Of a stretch of 64,000 nucleotides of DNA, positions 1 to 25,819 are shown piece by piece; position 1 is the first letter of the stretch; each line of letters opens with the position of its first letter. The notes under the pieces were generated by a model. That model did not search any database and was not told where the DNA came from. It saw only the letters and a list, made by a program, of their open reading frames with translations. Source of the stretch: Parasponia andersonii (Eukaryota; Streptophyta; Magnoliopsida; Rosales; Cannabaceae). A program made the position numbers and the translations under genes. The DNA is taken from positions 21,869 to 85,868 of the forward strand of contig JXTB01000506.1 of the NCBI GenBank assembly GCA_002914805.1, given 5' to 3'.

Positions 1-2437
1 ATACGGGCACTATGAGTTTTTAGTGATACCTTTTGGATTAACTAATACCCTAACTGCTTTCATGGACATGACGAATAAAGTGTTCAAATATTTTTTAGAT
101 AAATTTGTTATAGTTTTCATTGATGATATTCTAATTTATTCACGCTCAAGAGAGGAGATATGGAACATTTGAGGACCACTTGGAGAATTTTTAAAGAAAG
201 GCAGTTGTATGCTAAGTTTAAGAAATGTGAATTCTGGTTGGAGAGATTTATCTTCCTTGGTCATGTGGATTCTGAAAATGGTATTTTTGTAAATCTAATA
301 AAAGTTGAAGCTGTGAGTAATTGGCCAAGATCTTCAAATGTTTCTGAGATTCGTAGCTTCTTGGGGTTAGCTGGATATTATAGATGTTTTGTTAAATAGT
401 TCTCGAAGCTGGCTTCTCCATTGACTCATTTAACAAGGAAGAATGTGAAGTTTCAATAGAATGATAACTATGAAAAGAGTTTTGAGAAATTAAAGTATCG
501 TTTGGTAATAACCCTTATACTTTCAATACTGTCTGGATCAGAAGGATTTGTTATTTACAGTGATACCTTAAAGAATAGTCTAGGATGTGTTCTGATACAA
601 AAAGAAAAATTCATTACTTATACCTCTAGGCAATTGAAGGAGTATGAAAAGATGTATCTAACTCATGATTTAGAGCTAGCAGTAGATATTTTTGCACTAA
701 AAATTTGGAGACACTATCTTTATGGGGAGAAATGTGAGATCTACACAAATCACAAGAGTATCAAGTACTTCTATACCCAAAAGGAACTGAATATAAGGCA
801 AAAAGGATGGCTTGAACTGGTGAAAGATTATAATTGTGAGATTAACTATCATCCATAAAAAGCTAGTATGGTTGCCGATGCTCTAAGTAAGAAATCATTG
901 GCTACTATGACTATTAAGTATGTTAATATGAAGTATCTCTTAATGGATTTACATAAGTTAGAGTTAGAGATTGTGCCTACAAACTTAATAGAAAGATTGG
1001 CAGCTCTTACTACAACTAACAATTTTAGAGAGTATCAAATAAGGCCAGAATACGGATCCCTATTTAATAAATTTAAAGAGTAAGATAGAATTTGGAAAGG
1101 AGATGACCTTCCAAATTTCTAGTGCTAGTGTAATTAGATGTGGAAATAAATTATGTGTGCTTGGTAGAATTGTTAGAAATAAAATATTAACGGAAGCTCA
1201 TACCACTCCCTATTCTGTACATCTTGGTACTACAAAAATGTATAGAGACTTAAAGATACATTACCGGTGGCCTGGTATGAAGAAAGATATAGTTAAGTTT
1301 GTAGAGTAATATCTCATATGTCAGCAAGTTAAAGCTGAATATCAAAGACCCGCTGGAAAATTAAAGCCTTTTAACATACTTTAATGGAAATAGGAAAAGA
1401 TTGCAATGGATCTTTTTGTTGGATTTCGTAAGATAAATAAGGGATATGATGCTATTTAGGTGATTATGGATAGATATACTAGTTTGCTCAATTATATATT
1501 CAGGAGAATGTGAGACTACATGGTATTCCAAAAATTATCATTTCTAACCAAGATTCTAGATTTACTTCAAAATTTTAGCGGAATGTTCAAGAGGCAATGG
1601 GAACAAAATTGGCATTTATATAACTTTTCACCCTCAAACTGATGGGCAATCAGAGAGAACTATACAAACCCTTAAAGACATGCTCAGAGTTTGTGTGTTG
1701 GATTTCCATAGATCTTAGAGTAAATACTTGCCACTTATAGAATTTGTTTATAATAATAGTTATTAAGCTTCCATTGAAATGCCTCCATATGAAGCATTGT
1801 ATAGAAAAAAGAGCAGATCTCCTACTCATTGGGATGAGATGAGTGAGAGAAAATTTCTTGGGCCAGAATTGATAAGAGAGACAACTAAAGCAGCATAAAA
1901 GATCTAAAAAAGAATACTAGCTGCTCAAAGTAGATAGAAACGTTATTCAGATCCTCAAAAAAGAAAACTAGAATTTAACATTGGAGATAAAACATTCCTA
2001 AAGGTTGCTCTCATAAAAAGAATAATGAGGTTTGGGAAGAAAGGGAAATTAAGTCTTAGATATATAGGTCTTTTTGAGATACTTAACAAAATTGGAGATG
2101 TTGCCTATAAACTAGCTTTGCCACGTTCATTGTCGAATGTATACAATATATTTCATGTCTCTATGTTAAGGAGGTATATTTCAAATCCTTCAAATGTTTT
2201 GAATTATAAGCAATTAGAGCTAAGTCAAAACATGAGTTACGAGGAATATTAGTCAAGATCTTGGATACAAAAGAGAAGGAGCATAGAAATAAGAAAATCC
2301 ATTTGGTCAGAGTACTATAGAAGAATCATGAGATACAAGAGGCCACATGGGAAAAAGAAGAAGAGATGAAAATTAAGTATCCATACTTATTTGGGTAAGC
2401 AAATTTCGAGGACGAAACTTTATAAGTAAGAGAGAAT
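1..2437 (+). pseudogene. Decayed Ty3/gypsy chromovirus pol (RT, RNase H, integrase, chromodomain)
   Basis: This is the 3' half of a retrotransposon polyprotein whose 5' part lies outside the window. In order it shows the reverse-transcriptase active-site region (FIDDILIYS near 130-155), RNase H (VIYSD near 548-565), the zinc-binding region of integrase (AHTTPYSVHLG near 1196 and YLICQQ near 1310), the integrase core (HPQTDGQSE near 1630-1655) and a C-terminal chromodomain-like stretch ending near 2395. The order and the chromodomain place it among chromoviruses, probably the Tekay/Del clade. It is dead: stops interrupt it at about 397, 456, 856, 1081, 1307 and elsewhere. Many are TAG/TAA where relatives have Trp or Gln, the pattern left by C-to-T decay of methylated DNA. 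A purine run (about 2428-2436) just before 2438 looks like the polypurine tract. Confidence 0.85.
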
Positions 2438-5400
2438 TGTGGCACCCAAGATTCTCACATACATATTAAGCCAATAATAAATATGTTTCAATTGCATATT
2501 AGGTATCTAGAAGTCATTAATATAAATTTCACAGTAACATGCTCATTCCTTATATTATATACTTTTACATACATGTTAATACACTAATGATTGTCAAAGT
2601 ATCCTGATGTAGTGTAAAAATTCAACACCCTCAGAAAGAGAACACAATGTGATAAAAGAACAAAGAATATATTCATGAAAGCAATATTATATGCACGCAC
2701 ATTAAGATCATACTTGTTGATAAATTGGTCAAATAGTAGTTTTTTGGTAAAATACAAATTTCACGCATTTCGAAGCGAATTTGTTGTATCTTTAACATGT
2801 CAAATAGTTTTAATTCAATGTTTCAGACTCATTTATAATATTTTATTTGTCGGCTTTAGGTATGTACGAAGTGGCATTCACGACACTAACTTGTATTTTA
2901 TTTTACTAAGCTAGCTTAGATTCAACTAAATCATATAATATCATTTTTGTGCATTCTAATAATTGAGTGCTAATACTATGTTCGCATTATTAATTGGAGT
3001 CTAATTGACTAATTTTTATATTGAATAATTGGTTATGGGGCTAGGTTCTATCAAATTACAATCAAACCTGTCACATAGGATCATAAGTCAATGTATGACT
3101 GGTTTTTACTTTCTAAGGTAGGATTTACCAACTTTGTCTATAATTAAGTGTATGGGAATGACCAGTAACATGGTCAGTAAGCTAAAGATGATTTAAAGCT
3201 TGACACATGGAAAGTAAAATGTAAAATACCTAAAATACCCCTTAGAATTTAAGTTATATCTTTTCTTAGCCATTAAGTGTTGATTTTGGACTAAATCTGA
3301 TCATTTTCTTCTTATTTCTCTCTAGCCACGATCTGAACCTCTCTAGCACTAGCACTGTTTTACACTTCTCTCAAGTCCTCTTAGCTATATCTAAGAGTTT
3401 AGTAGTAGAACTCAAGATGGAGTTTTAGAAAGCAAGATAGACTAAAATTAGTCAAGATAATTCTACTAGTTCTTCTTCATAGGTCTTGTTCTTTAATTTC
3501 AATACTCCTCTTGTTCCTCCTTAAATAATGGTTTCTTCAAGTCCCTTTAAGTTCAAAAATCTATTTTTAAACTTTGGAGATCAGTTTAGTAGAGATAGAA
3601 GATAAGAAGTCCAACAAAGGCTCAAACTAGTCAATGTAAAGTTTATGTAGAATTTTGAATTTGTAGTTAATTTCTTTTCTTTTAGCTCTTAAATCAAAGA
3701 TATTATTTGATGAATAATGGTCCTAGAAATCCTTATATATTGCAGGAAACATAAAATTTAAATAGAGGATTAAAGTTAAACCTAACGCTCTAAAGTTTTC
3801 TATTTATAGAGTTAAGTATTTTCATATGTAGTAGATTAAGTTTTTTATATTTGTAATTTATTGTCTTAAAGTTGGAGTATATATTTTATTGATTCTATTA
3901 TTTGTTACACTCACTTGGTAGCTGGTTGTGATACACATAAGTAAAAAAAGTTATTTTAAACTTTATTTAAACTGAAAAAAAATTCAAGTGTGCTTATGTT
4001 ATTCTAAGTAATTCTCTTTGAGGTATATATATATGGTAATTAACTTGTAAAATATTATTGCAGGTTTAAAACTATGATTTTAATCATGTGAGAATGTCCT
4101 AAACATAGGAAATGTGCTGCCTAAATATTTTTAAAATAAAATGGTACTATTTAGAGGCAAGTGGACTAGTTTATAAAATTATGTGCCAATTTAGATCATG
4201 TTTTTTTTATTAATAAACTAGTATTCATATTTTAATAATTTTGTACAGTTTGTTAATGCTAGTTATTGATTACCAAATATCTTAAGTGATTTTTATACTT
4301 CTAAGTCATTTTAAGATCAAGTTTCCTGAATTGGTGAAAGTTCTGAGTTCAGTATTGTTCAAGTATCTTGATGCATTCTTTTAGTAAAATGTGCATCTTG
4401 AATAATAGTAGTTTATGACAAGTAATTAGCACGCTAATCTCTAAAGGATATTGAGTCTTTCCACTTTCAATTTCTATTCAGGACATGAGGTGTCACGACC
4501 TAAAATCCCAGGCCGTGACTTTTTAGTAATTTTGAGTGTAAGTTAAAATAAATAAAGAATTTTACAAAATTCGGAGAAAACCCAGTACTTGAATATTTCA
4601 TTTTAGTCCTTGACTCATTAGTAATTCTATAAAAAGGGAACACATCTTTAATTTAATTTATTAAGAGAGGGGTGCCAATTAAAATTTGATTAAACATAGT
4701 TAATTTGTACGAAAACTTGGTTTGATAAAAACTTTAGCGTTAATTAAAATGAAGTTCGTATACCTAGAATCGGAAAGTCCAAAAATTGGTTTACAGAATT
4801 AATCAAAATTCCAAGTACTTAAAACTTTAAGAAATATGCTTCTTGGGAACTATAGGGTCCCATATATATATAGACCAAATCCTCAAATAGTAGTAAATAC
4901 ATCCTCATACATTCACTTGATAGACTCAAAGAACTTGGCTAATCAGTTAGACATGGGAAAAGAGTGAGACAAAGAAAAGTACCAACCCAAGGAGGAATAA
5001 GACCACGAGCCTAAGTCAAACGACCTGCCTAGCCATCGAGATAACTGACTCGAATAAGTGATCACCTGAAAGGGGGGAAAAGAGAAGGGGTGCGCTTGAA
5101 AGCTCAGTAGGAAAGCTGTTATCTCAATTAAAACCTTTTTAGTGATGGAAGGCCCCTGCATGGTTAGTTTAATTCAAAATAACTTTTCAAAACCATATGT
5201 GCATATATTCATAAAAATATCNTGGTTTTTAATAAAATAATTAATTAAATTTTGTAGAAAAATAGGCAGCATAACGGCCCTATTTTAACATATCCAAAAA
5301 TAACCTGCACTCAAAAATATCCCAGAGCAATCCAATATATATAAATTATATTATTCAATTCCATCACATATATTTAAAAGTTCTAAAATCACATTTATTC

Positions 5401-5759
5401 TCATATGTTGCAGAAAATAAGTTTTATTCAAAACGACGTAAAAGAGAGGTAACCAAATCCCTACATTACTAGAATAGTGATACCACACTATTGGATGCTC
5501 AAGGTGCCGTTGGACGATCACTTGGAGTGTCGGGAACTAATCCGACGCCCTCGATCGTCCTCTTGCGAAAAACCAACTTTTCACCGGAGCTTCATTTCTA
5601 CAAACGGACCTCTTCACTGAATTCCTAGCACCCAAAATAGATAGGTTAGACATATGACTTGTCCAATTCGGGTCCGAGCCCACACTGGACCGGTGGCATG
5701 CAAAATGAGGCAAAATCGCGACCGTCCGATCTCGATTTTCGTGCCGATCACCAAACGAC

Positions 5760-5762
<3 letters not shown>

Positions 5763-5806
<44 letters not shown>
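5763..5806. repeat. (AT)n microsatellite
   Basis: About 22 AT units inside the solo LTR. The Tyr-Ile repeats seen in translations here come only from this array. Confidence 0.95.
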
Positions 5807-5808
<2 letters not shown>

Positions 5809-6154
5809 AACTTCTCCATTTTCCAAGTACATTCCAAAAATGACAACAAAAACGAAATCTAACGGTCGAATTAAAAACTAAAATTCGAAACTCAAAAACA
5901 CCAAAAAATGACAACTTTTAATATGGGCAAAACGGGATCGTGAAATATATATCTTGACGATTCTTGCGACGATACGAACCCAATGAGCCCAAGAACGCGG
6001 CTTGAAACGGCCGGAATCGTTGCCGGTGACGAAAACTCTAAAATGGCCATTAATAGTGTTTTTCCAGCAACGTGGCTCTCGGCGGTGACGGGGGTGGGTG
6101 GCGCGGCTTCCTAGCGACACGGGAGGAGCTCGCCGGTGACAGGCCTGGCCGGAC

Positions 6155-6168
6155 GGGGGGGGGGGGGG

Positions 6169-6211
<43 letters not shown>
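6155..6211 (+). repeat. 57-base G tract broken by a single C
   Basis: An almost pure guanine run with one C at 6169, within the solo LTR and followed by a GA-rich stretch. Runs like this readily form G-quadruplexes and are prone to sequencing length error, so the true length is uncertain. Confidence 0.9.
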
Positions 6212-6213
<2 letters not shown>

Positions 6214-7217
6214 GAGACAGAGGGGAGAGAGAGAGGGGTATAAGTATATATAATCTGATTTTTTTTATAAAAAAACTGGTCAAATGACCAAATTGCCCTT
6301 AAAAAAACTGGGTTATTACACGAGGTAAGTAAAGACTTACAACTGCATCACAAGAATTACATGGAAGATGTTATTATATAAAACTTACTTATTCTTGAAA
6401 GTTATGAAATAACATTTACATAGCACGTCTTACATATAAATTAAGAATTTTATTGCGGAGTATTTGAAAGTGAGGATCATTGCACTAATTTTATAAAATA
6501 AGTTTTAATGATAATTACTAGTCTGTCAGAGCTGGGTAGGTAAATCTGTTGATACAGACTCTCCCGTTGAAGTAGGACTTGCAGATCTCAAGATATGTCA
6601 CGTTGAGACGAGATAATATTAACGTAGTGTGGGATGCCTCTTTGATGATGGAAGGAGTTTTCAAAAATCTCACATGACGGTCGCACCTTATTTTTACTCT
6701 TGGCCAGAGTTTCCGCCCAATGTTATCACGACTTTTTAACTTACGGGATTAACAATAGACTAAGAAGCCCAAATATGAGTATTTTTTTAAAAAAAATACA
6801 TAAACTCAAATGTTTAAGAAAGAAAAGTGTACAATGAGAATTTGATAAAATTTTAAAGCATACATAAGCCTGCATACTTTTAACTTACTGAGTATTAGCT
6901 CATTTTAGTCTTGTGATGCAAATGAGGAGACATATTTTGATGTTGACTAGCTGGTTGTCTGATTTGCCTTTTGTCGTCATGATTATACAAAAGTGGACAA
7001 GCTTGATCTGTGGGCAATATTTTCCTTTTGAGATAATTTGGTATAATGTAGATACTATTGCTTATGGTAAAATAGACCGGTGAAAACCTCTTTTGATTGT
7101 ACATTTTGTAAAGACACTTTTAACAAGAAATACTATGCAATTGCTTTAGTTTAACGATTTTGAAAAGTTCAAAATTTAATAGTATATGACAATATAGTTA
7201 AACTAGGGGATGTCACA

Positions 7218-8365
7218 CCATTAGACCTTGCCTAAAATATAGTTGTGTTCAAGTTTTTTTGATAAAATAATAGGAAAAAAAAAGTGTAATCAGCAATCTA
7301 AATTGTTGTGTCCATCCTTTAGAGGTTTTTAACCTATTTTTTCCTACCTATATTTATTTCATTTAAATTTTAAACTCATGCTCAAAAGAAGAAGAAAAAA
7401 AATGGGGCAAAAAGTAAAGGAAAAAACTTATAGGTAATAATCCAATTTTGCAAGGCCTTAAAAAGAATATATGTTGCCGTTAAATACTTGAGAGGCCAGC
7501 CGAGATTAGTATATTACGGTGGCTATCTACACCGCCTTTTTCCCTCTTCTTACCCGCTCCATGCTCTTCCCACTTTTTGGCTTCGTCTCAGGGTTTCAGG
7601 CGGTACTGTCCGGTCCACTCCGTTCACCCAGATCCGCCAATCTCAGGTAAATTCACCCCTTCTTCCTCAAATTCATGGCACCACATCATATTTGACTCAC
7701 TCACCTTCTCCAACTGGTTACTCATAAATGGTGCTTTTGCTTCTCCCTTCTTCCCCAAGAAACCCTCACAAGGGTTTATGAATTCTTAATCGTTTTTTGT
7801 ATTGCTTCTGTGATTTTAGCAAGTGTGTATTGCATTTTTGCATGATATATTGCTTCTATGCCGAGAATTCTCATATGGGTATCTTTGAAAGTTACCGTTT
7901 GAGTATCACTTGTTGCTTTGGTTTTCGTATCTCTGTCCCAAGTTAACGTATTTTTCCTTTTGTTTTTATGGCATTTTATATGATTTTTGGTTGGGGGTCT
8001 TATTTGAGCAATTTGTGGTCTACGTTTTTGTTGGGGTTTGAATTCAGGAGTTCTGAGTTACTGGATTATTTTGCATTTTGTAATGTATACATTGTGTATA
8101 TGCGATCATGGTTTCCAAAGTGAGAAATTTGATGATTTTGTGGCTAAGAAATGCAAACTGAACTCGAAAATATTTCTTATAGAAGAAAGTATATATTTAG
8201 CATCATGCAGGCCAATGGTCTGTCCATTATGTATAAAACTAATTACTTTTCCGTGCTCAAGTAGACTTTTTTTTCTTTTGTTATTGTTAATGGTTAGTAC
8301 CTTCAGTGTTCCCATCTATTCTGTTGGATCGTAAATTGCTCTATTTTTTTTTCCTTGTTATACAG
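7218..8365 (+). promoter_or_regulatory. PKL: PKL promoter, 5' leader and leader intron
   Basis: No ORF with family features lies here. A non-coding first exon probably begins around 7440-7500 and ends at 7646 (CTCAG, then GTAAAT). An intron would run 7647-8365, ending TTATACAG three bases before the PKL start codon. A 5'-UTR intron of this size is common in plant housekeeping and chromatin genes. The transcription start is inferred, and no clear TATA box was identified. Confidence 0.5.
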
Positions 8366-8368
8366 AAA

Positions 8369-21207
<12,839 letters not shown>

Positions 21208-22875
21208 AAGCCTACAGTAGTAGCATATTACCGAGTCAAATTTATAGTCATTAGACCCTTTTGTTACAATTTCGTCCACAGTTTTCCTCATAGAAATAAC
21301 GGAAACTGAAAGTCATTATTTTATTATGAGGTTATAAAATATCACATTTCTAAGAATTTGCTTCTAGTTCTATATTATTGAGAGGCTAATAGTATTCAAG
21401 GGAACTCCACCCCAGCTTGCCTGTTGATTCTGCATGTTGTTCTCATCTACATTTTGCAATGTGACCATCCCGCATTAATTTTCCCGTTCTCTTTATTTTT
21501 TTAATGTTATGCGGTTTTACTACAACATAGTTTCATGTGTGTGAGTCAGATTAGTCCATACCTAAGCTTCTGGTCCAAGGCTATTCATTACATTATCTTC
21601 TCTAGAAATAAAAGGTATGAAAAGGAACCCAAATCCGGCGCTGCACTTTCTGACTTTCTCATTCTTTTCTTCTCTGAGGACCTTGTGAGATAGTGATTCT
21701 TTCTCTCACCGTAGCGAAATGTTAAAGCATAGAGGAGAATATGATTTTTCCCAAGGGAGAAAATAAAAAAATAAAAAAAGAAAAAAGGGGGAGGAGATAA
21801 AAGAATAGAGCTTTTTTGGGCTAGGAAAATTAACGTAGAAACAAAAATGATGAAAAAAGGGGAGGTTATTTCCATATAAGTGATTGATATAAATACTAGC
21901 TAGTCGTGTACAGTTTCTTACAAGTTATAATTCCATAAAATTGAAGTTATAAAGTTTACTGGAGTATCCTTGTAGTTTAAGTATCTTTACTTTTGTTTCT
22001 GCACTTTCGAAGAAAGAAAAGAAAACAAATAAATAAATAAGAAAAACACAAACTTCAATTCCACGACATATCATTATATTATATACCATCAAGATTTATT
22101 ATATTTAAGTAGAGACAACAGAAGAAAGTAGAAGATATATATCCAAATTAAGTCTCCTCCTTCGATTATAAAACGGAGAAGAAACGAATTGACATGCAGG
22201 GGCAGCAAAGAGAAGAGAAGAGAATAGGCCCACTTTGCTACATACAGTTAAGCATAGTGGCCAAGAATGCATTCCTTCAAAGTCTAACTTGGCGGCAAAA
22301 GGCAGACAAAAGTTAAAGCGCTCTCTCCACCACGTACTGACCATATAGTGCCCTTCTCTTCTTTTATTCCCTTTTCAGTTTCTTCAACCCTTCACAGCGT
22401 CTTAGAAATCGTTAAATATAGACCATCTTTAGAGTACCAGATTCATATTTTTGACAAAATATGGACGAAACCGAGGTATTTTTTTTTTTTACTTGTTTAT
22501 AAATATTTTTTTTAGTCTTAGATGATTGATCTAATGATTATTATAAATTAAATAGTTAAAAAAATAAAAATAAAAACTTATTATTTAATAATTTTTTTAT
22601 TTTATTTTTTTATCACTTACATAATAAATTTTTATTAAGTAAAATAATATTTATAAATAGATATAAAAAAATATTTAAATTAAAGTCCTATATATATAAA
22701 AATATATAAGAGTGTTAAATACATTATCTTTTTTTACTTTTTTTTTTTTTACTCTCTTAACTTACCGTCTAATATATGGATTGACTTTTATATAATATTT
22801 TAATAATTTAACAAATTATAGTAAAATTAATGTCTTAAGGTAAGATTTTTAAAATGCAAGTAACATTATATATAT
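21208..22875. other. PKL 3' region and AT-rich intergenic DNA
   Basis: The PKL 3' UTR must lie at the start; no single polyadenylation signal stands out. The rest is AT-rich with A and T runs. Short minus-strand ORFs (21588-21875, 22105-22344) have no recognisable family features. Confidence 0.6.
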
Positions 22876-23216
22876 GGTTACCAATCCAATAGGTATTTTT
22901 TTTCTTTACCTATGGGTAGGTATTTTTTTTTAGCCGTTGGATCATTATCTAATGGTGATCCAATGGCTATAATGAAGTACATGAAAAGACGTGCATCATT
23001 AATGCTCTTTCTTTCTTATTTTTTACAATAAAAAAATGTACATGCTAAATTTTCATTGGCCAAATTAATACCTATGCATAGGTAAAANATTAATGATGCA
23101 CGTCTTTTTATGCACTTCATTATAGCCATTGGATTACCATTAGATGGTGATCCAACGGCTAAAAAAAAATACCTACCCATAAGTAAAATAAAAAAATACC
23201 TATTGGATTAGCAACC
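22876..23216. mobile_element. Palindromic MITE, 341 bp
   Basis: Left arm (from GGTTACCAATCCAATAGG) and right arm (ending CCTATTGGATTAGCAACC) are near-perfect reverse complements over about 130 bases, including the segment with GTTGGATCA and its mirror TGATCCAAC. The short middle carries the N at 23088. There is no coding capacity. TATAT-type sequence flanks both ends, which would fit a TA or short TA-rich target duplication but cannot be proved in such AT-rich DNA. A 45-base relic of one end follows at about 23227-23270. Confidence 0.8.
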
Positions 23217-24274
23217 TATATGTATGGGCACCAATCTAGTAAGTATTATTTTTTTTACCTATGCATTGGTATCATATATATATATATATACCTTCGTGGG
23301 ATCTCGGGTCTAATCATATATTTCTTAGATATTTTTTGGCCTTTGTAGTAAACCAAAGAAATTGAGGAATATATATATATATATAGAGAAAAACTATGGG
23401 TTGAAAAACGTATTGCTGTTCTTTTGCTTTTGTTTGTTCTCTATCTCACTAGTGAATTTAATTTAGATTTGGGAAGAGAATAAAAAGATTCTCTAGAGAA
23501 TATAGAAAGAACTGAATGGCTCGGATCATCATCATATCTTCTGTTCCCATGTCTAAACAAAGCCAATAATGACATATGTGGGATTCGCAAATTGTACATA
23601 CCACATATTAATATACATGTTAAGAATAGATCTCTCTAAGAAAGCTAGCTATAGCTAGCCTGAAGATATATTTGATAATAGAAAAAGCAATGTTTTGAGA
23701 TGTATGTGGAAAAGTTAACGTACTACAATTATTATCATCATATATTCCCCTCCCGTTTGAAATTTAGATCACGGAATATATGTTGAACGTTAGTCGGAGC
23801 AACTGACCATATAATCAGCTTTGATCAATCACATACTTTTTGCCATATCTGTCTCTTGGAAAAACGACATTAATGTATGACATGGTTCACCGACAATTAA
23901 ACCAATTTATCAATAACTTTTCTTCCATAATTTGAAAAATACTATATACGTACACAGAAATAATACATAACCAAATTAAATTTCCAATCCCTTATTTCTT
24001 TGTATTGCAGGTCTCAATTTATAAATTCAATTTTTTTTAGTCTAATAATACTGGCATCTCACTGCATATCTAATAAATGAATGAATAACATATTATATTA
24101 AGAATTTTCATGAAATAGATAGAGTTAAATTATATAGATTCAAATTTTAAATAATATGTTATTTCAAAAAAAAATTGAATAATGTGTCATTGGTTATGCA
24201 TGACTTAGTACACTAAAATTCATTAACAGGTGATCTGAGTTCCGATCAATTTGTAAAGTTGTATTGCCAAAAGG

Positions 24275-24325
<51 letters not shown>

Positions 24326-25730
24326 AATTAGATGGCGTGATATTAAGGTATGGGAATGGATTATTAAAGGGTGGTGGGAAATAGAAGGCGATCAAGATGA
24401 GTATGAAATTAAAGAGAAAGATGTGATTAAATCAAAAAGGGGACCTGAAATAAGGGTATGATGTAGGGAAAGTCGGAGACAAGAAGAAACAAAGTCTGGG
24501 CTTTCAATGTACGCATGCTTTTGCTACAAACACAGCAACTTGCAGGGCCTGTGCTTTAAGTGCTAACCTCAAAAACATGACAACCTGTTTTTCCAACAAG
24601 CTTAAGCCCCACACCTCTCCCTCTCCGTGCGCCACTACTTAATCAACTAGTCTACTTTTACAAAAGCTAAAAAAAAAAAAGAAAAGTTACTTTAGTTTTG
24701 GGTGTCAATGTCGACATGTCGTTTTTCCTTAGCTAAGTTAACGAAATGTTAGTTAAGAAACAAAAAAAAAAAAAGTGAATGTACATATATTTTACTTGTC
24801 TCATAGTGCGTTAAAATTCGAAAATTCATACTTGATATAGAGGCTTTGAAAAGGATAAAATAATTAAGTTGTCAATGCCTAATAATAATTTTTTTTCTTA
24901 TTTGAACCGATGGTAAGAGAGTTTGAATTTATGGAAGCCACATTGAAAGGAGAAGACCCTGCGCTCCTTTTTTTTTTTTTTTTTTTTTTCCAATTAGGGA
25001 GCGGACCATACATACGATCATATTAATGTAAATAATGTAAGTACTATAATATGAAAAATAATAAGTTACAAGCGACAGAGTAAACAATTTGTTTTCATTG
25101 ACTTAGCCATCAATGTATGTACCAACGACGAAGAAAAAGAAAAGGACTTAACAATATGTCAAAAGTAATGTATATTTGGCTCCTCCATGTGTTACGAACA
25201 TCATCAAGTACATGTCGCACGCATCTTACGGAAAATGTTAGATAACAACATGTGCGAACAATGTGTGTGTATATATAAGGAGACAAAGTACATTTTTTCA
25301 TCCATTAGATGTGACTTTTTTATTTCCCTCTTCATTAGATGTGACAATTCTACATGTCCATCATTAGACCTTGATTTGATATGCTTCCTCATATATATAC
25401 ATATACCAATATCGATCACATACATTACCCGTGGCCAGATCATAGACAATTTGGACCTACAAATCCTAAATGGACCGTGGACAGGTCTAGTGGGTTCATT
25501 GTAACTTCTCTTCTAGTGCGAGCCAGATAATAGTAGAGGCCTACAAAGCGGCCGGGTAATTAAGACAAACCAAGATGAGTTTCTTTTTCACATATACACA
25601 AACAGTACCATGCAAAACCTTTAACTGCAGCTAACAATAATAATATATAAATAGGCCATTAGACACCATGCTGGTTCCTAGGAATCTAGGTAATTAATAA
25701 CCCTAGCCACTTTGATCTCTCCTTATATAT
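23217..25730. other. AT-rich intergenic DNA upstream of the BAHD gene
   Basis: No gene recognised. It contains a 45-base relic of the neighbouring MITE end (about 23227-23270), a compound microsatellite (24276-24325) and a T run at about 24967-24990. Short ORFs around 25110-25504 overlap on opposite strands and show no family features. The promoter of the BAHD gene lies in its last few hundred bases. Confidence 0.6.
24276..24325. repeat. Compound (TA)n(TG)n microsatellite
   Basis: About 13 TA units pass directly into about 12 TG units. Such compound arrays are usually length-polymorphic. Confidence 0.95.
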
Positions 25731-25733
25731 ATT

Positions 25734-25742
25734 CACAATCCC
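25734..25742 (+). promoter_or_regulatory. Probable TATA box of the BAHD gene
   Basis: TATATATAT lies 78-86 bases before the start codon and is followed by a pyrimidine-rich stretch (CCCTCCTCCC) suited to transcription initiation about 30 bases downstream. Other TA-rich stretches are nearby, so the assignment is by position. Confidence 0.5.
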
Positions 25743-25819
25743 TCCTCCCTTATTTCTCACATATATACATAGCAACATAGAAACGTTATATCGAAGTAAG
25801 AGAGTCTAGTAATTTAATT

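Larger units (their letters stand above)
4491..6320 (+). mobile_element. Solo LTR of a second gypsy-type element, nested insertion
   Basis: It starts TGTCACGACC and ends TGGGTTATTACA, ends widely seen in plant gypsy LTRs. The five bases before it (TGAGG, 4486-4490) and after it (CGAGG, 6321-6325) match at four of five positions, as expected of an ageing target-site duplication. No primer-binding site, coding domain or second LTR is present, so it is a 1.83-kb solo LTR left by LTR-LTR recombination. It holds an (AT)n array, a very long G run and one N at 5222. Short ORFs across it have no family features. Confidence 0.7.
2438..7217 (+). mobile_element. Putative 3' LTR of the chromovirus, split by a nested solo LTR
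   Basis: The stretch begins with TGTGGCACCC directly after a polypurine-like run and ends with GGGGATGTCACA at 7217, so its ends form an imperfect inverted repeat (TGTGGCACCC against TGTGACATCCC). Removing the nested element at 4491-6320 leaves about 2.95 kb, long but acceptable for Tekay-type LTRs. It has no convincing coding content. The right end is inferred from end similarity only, because the matching 5' LTR and target duplication are outside the window. It stops about 270 bp before the probable first exon of PKL. Confidence 0.5.

Noticed and set aside
5537-5914. 125-codon minus-strand ORF with a Tyr-Ile repeat
   Set aside because: It spans the AT microsatellite inside a solo LTR and has no family features.
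6050-6287. Poly-Pro and poly-Gly ORFs on both strands
   Set aside because: They are only the G tract translated.
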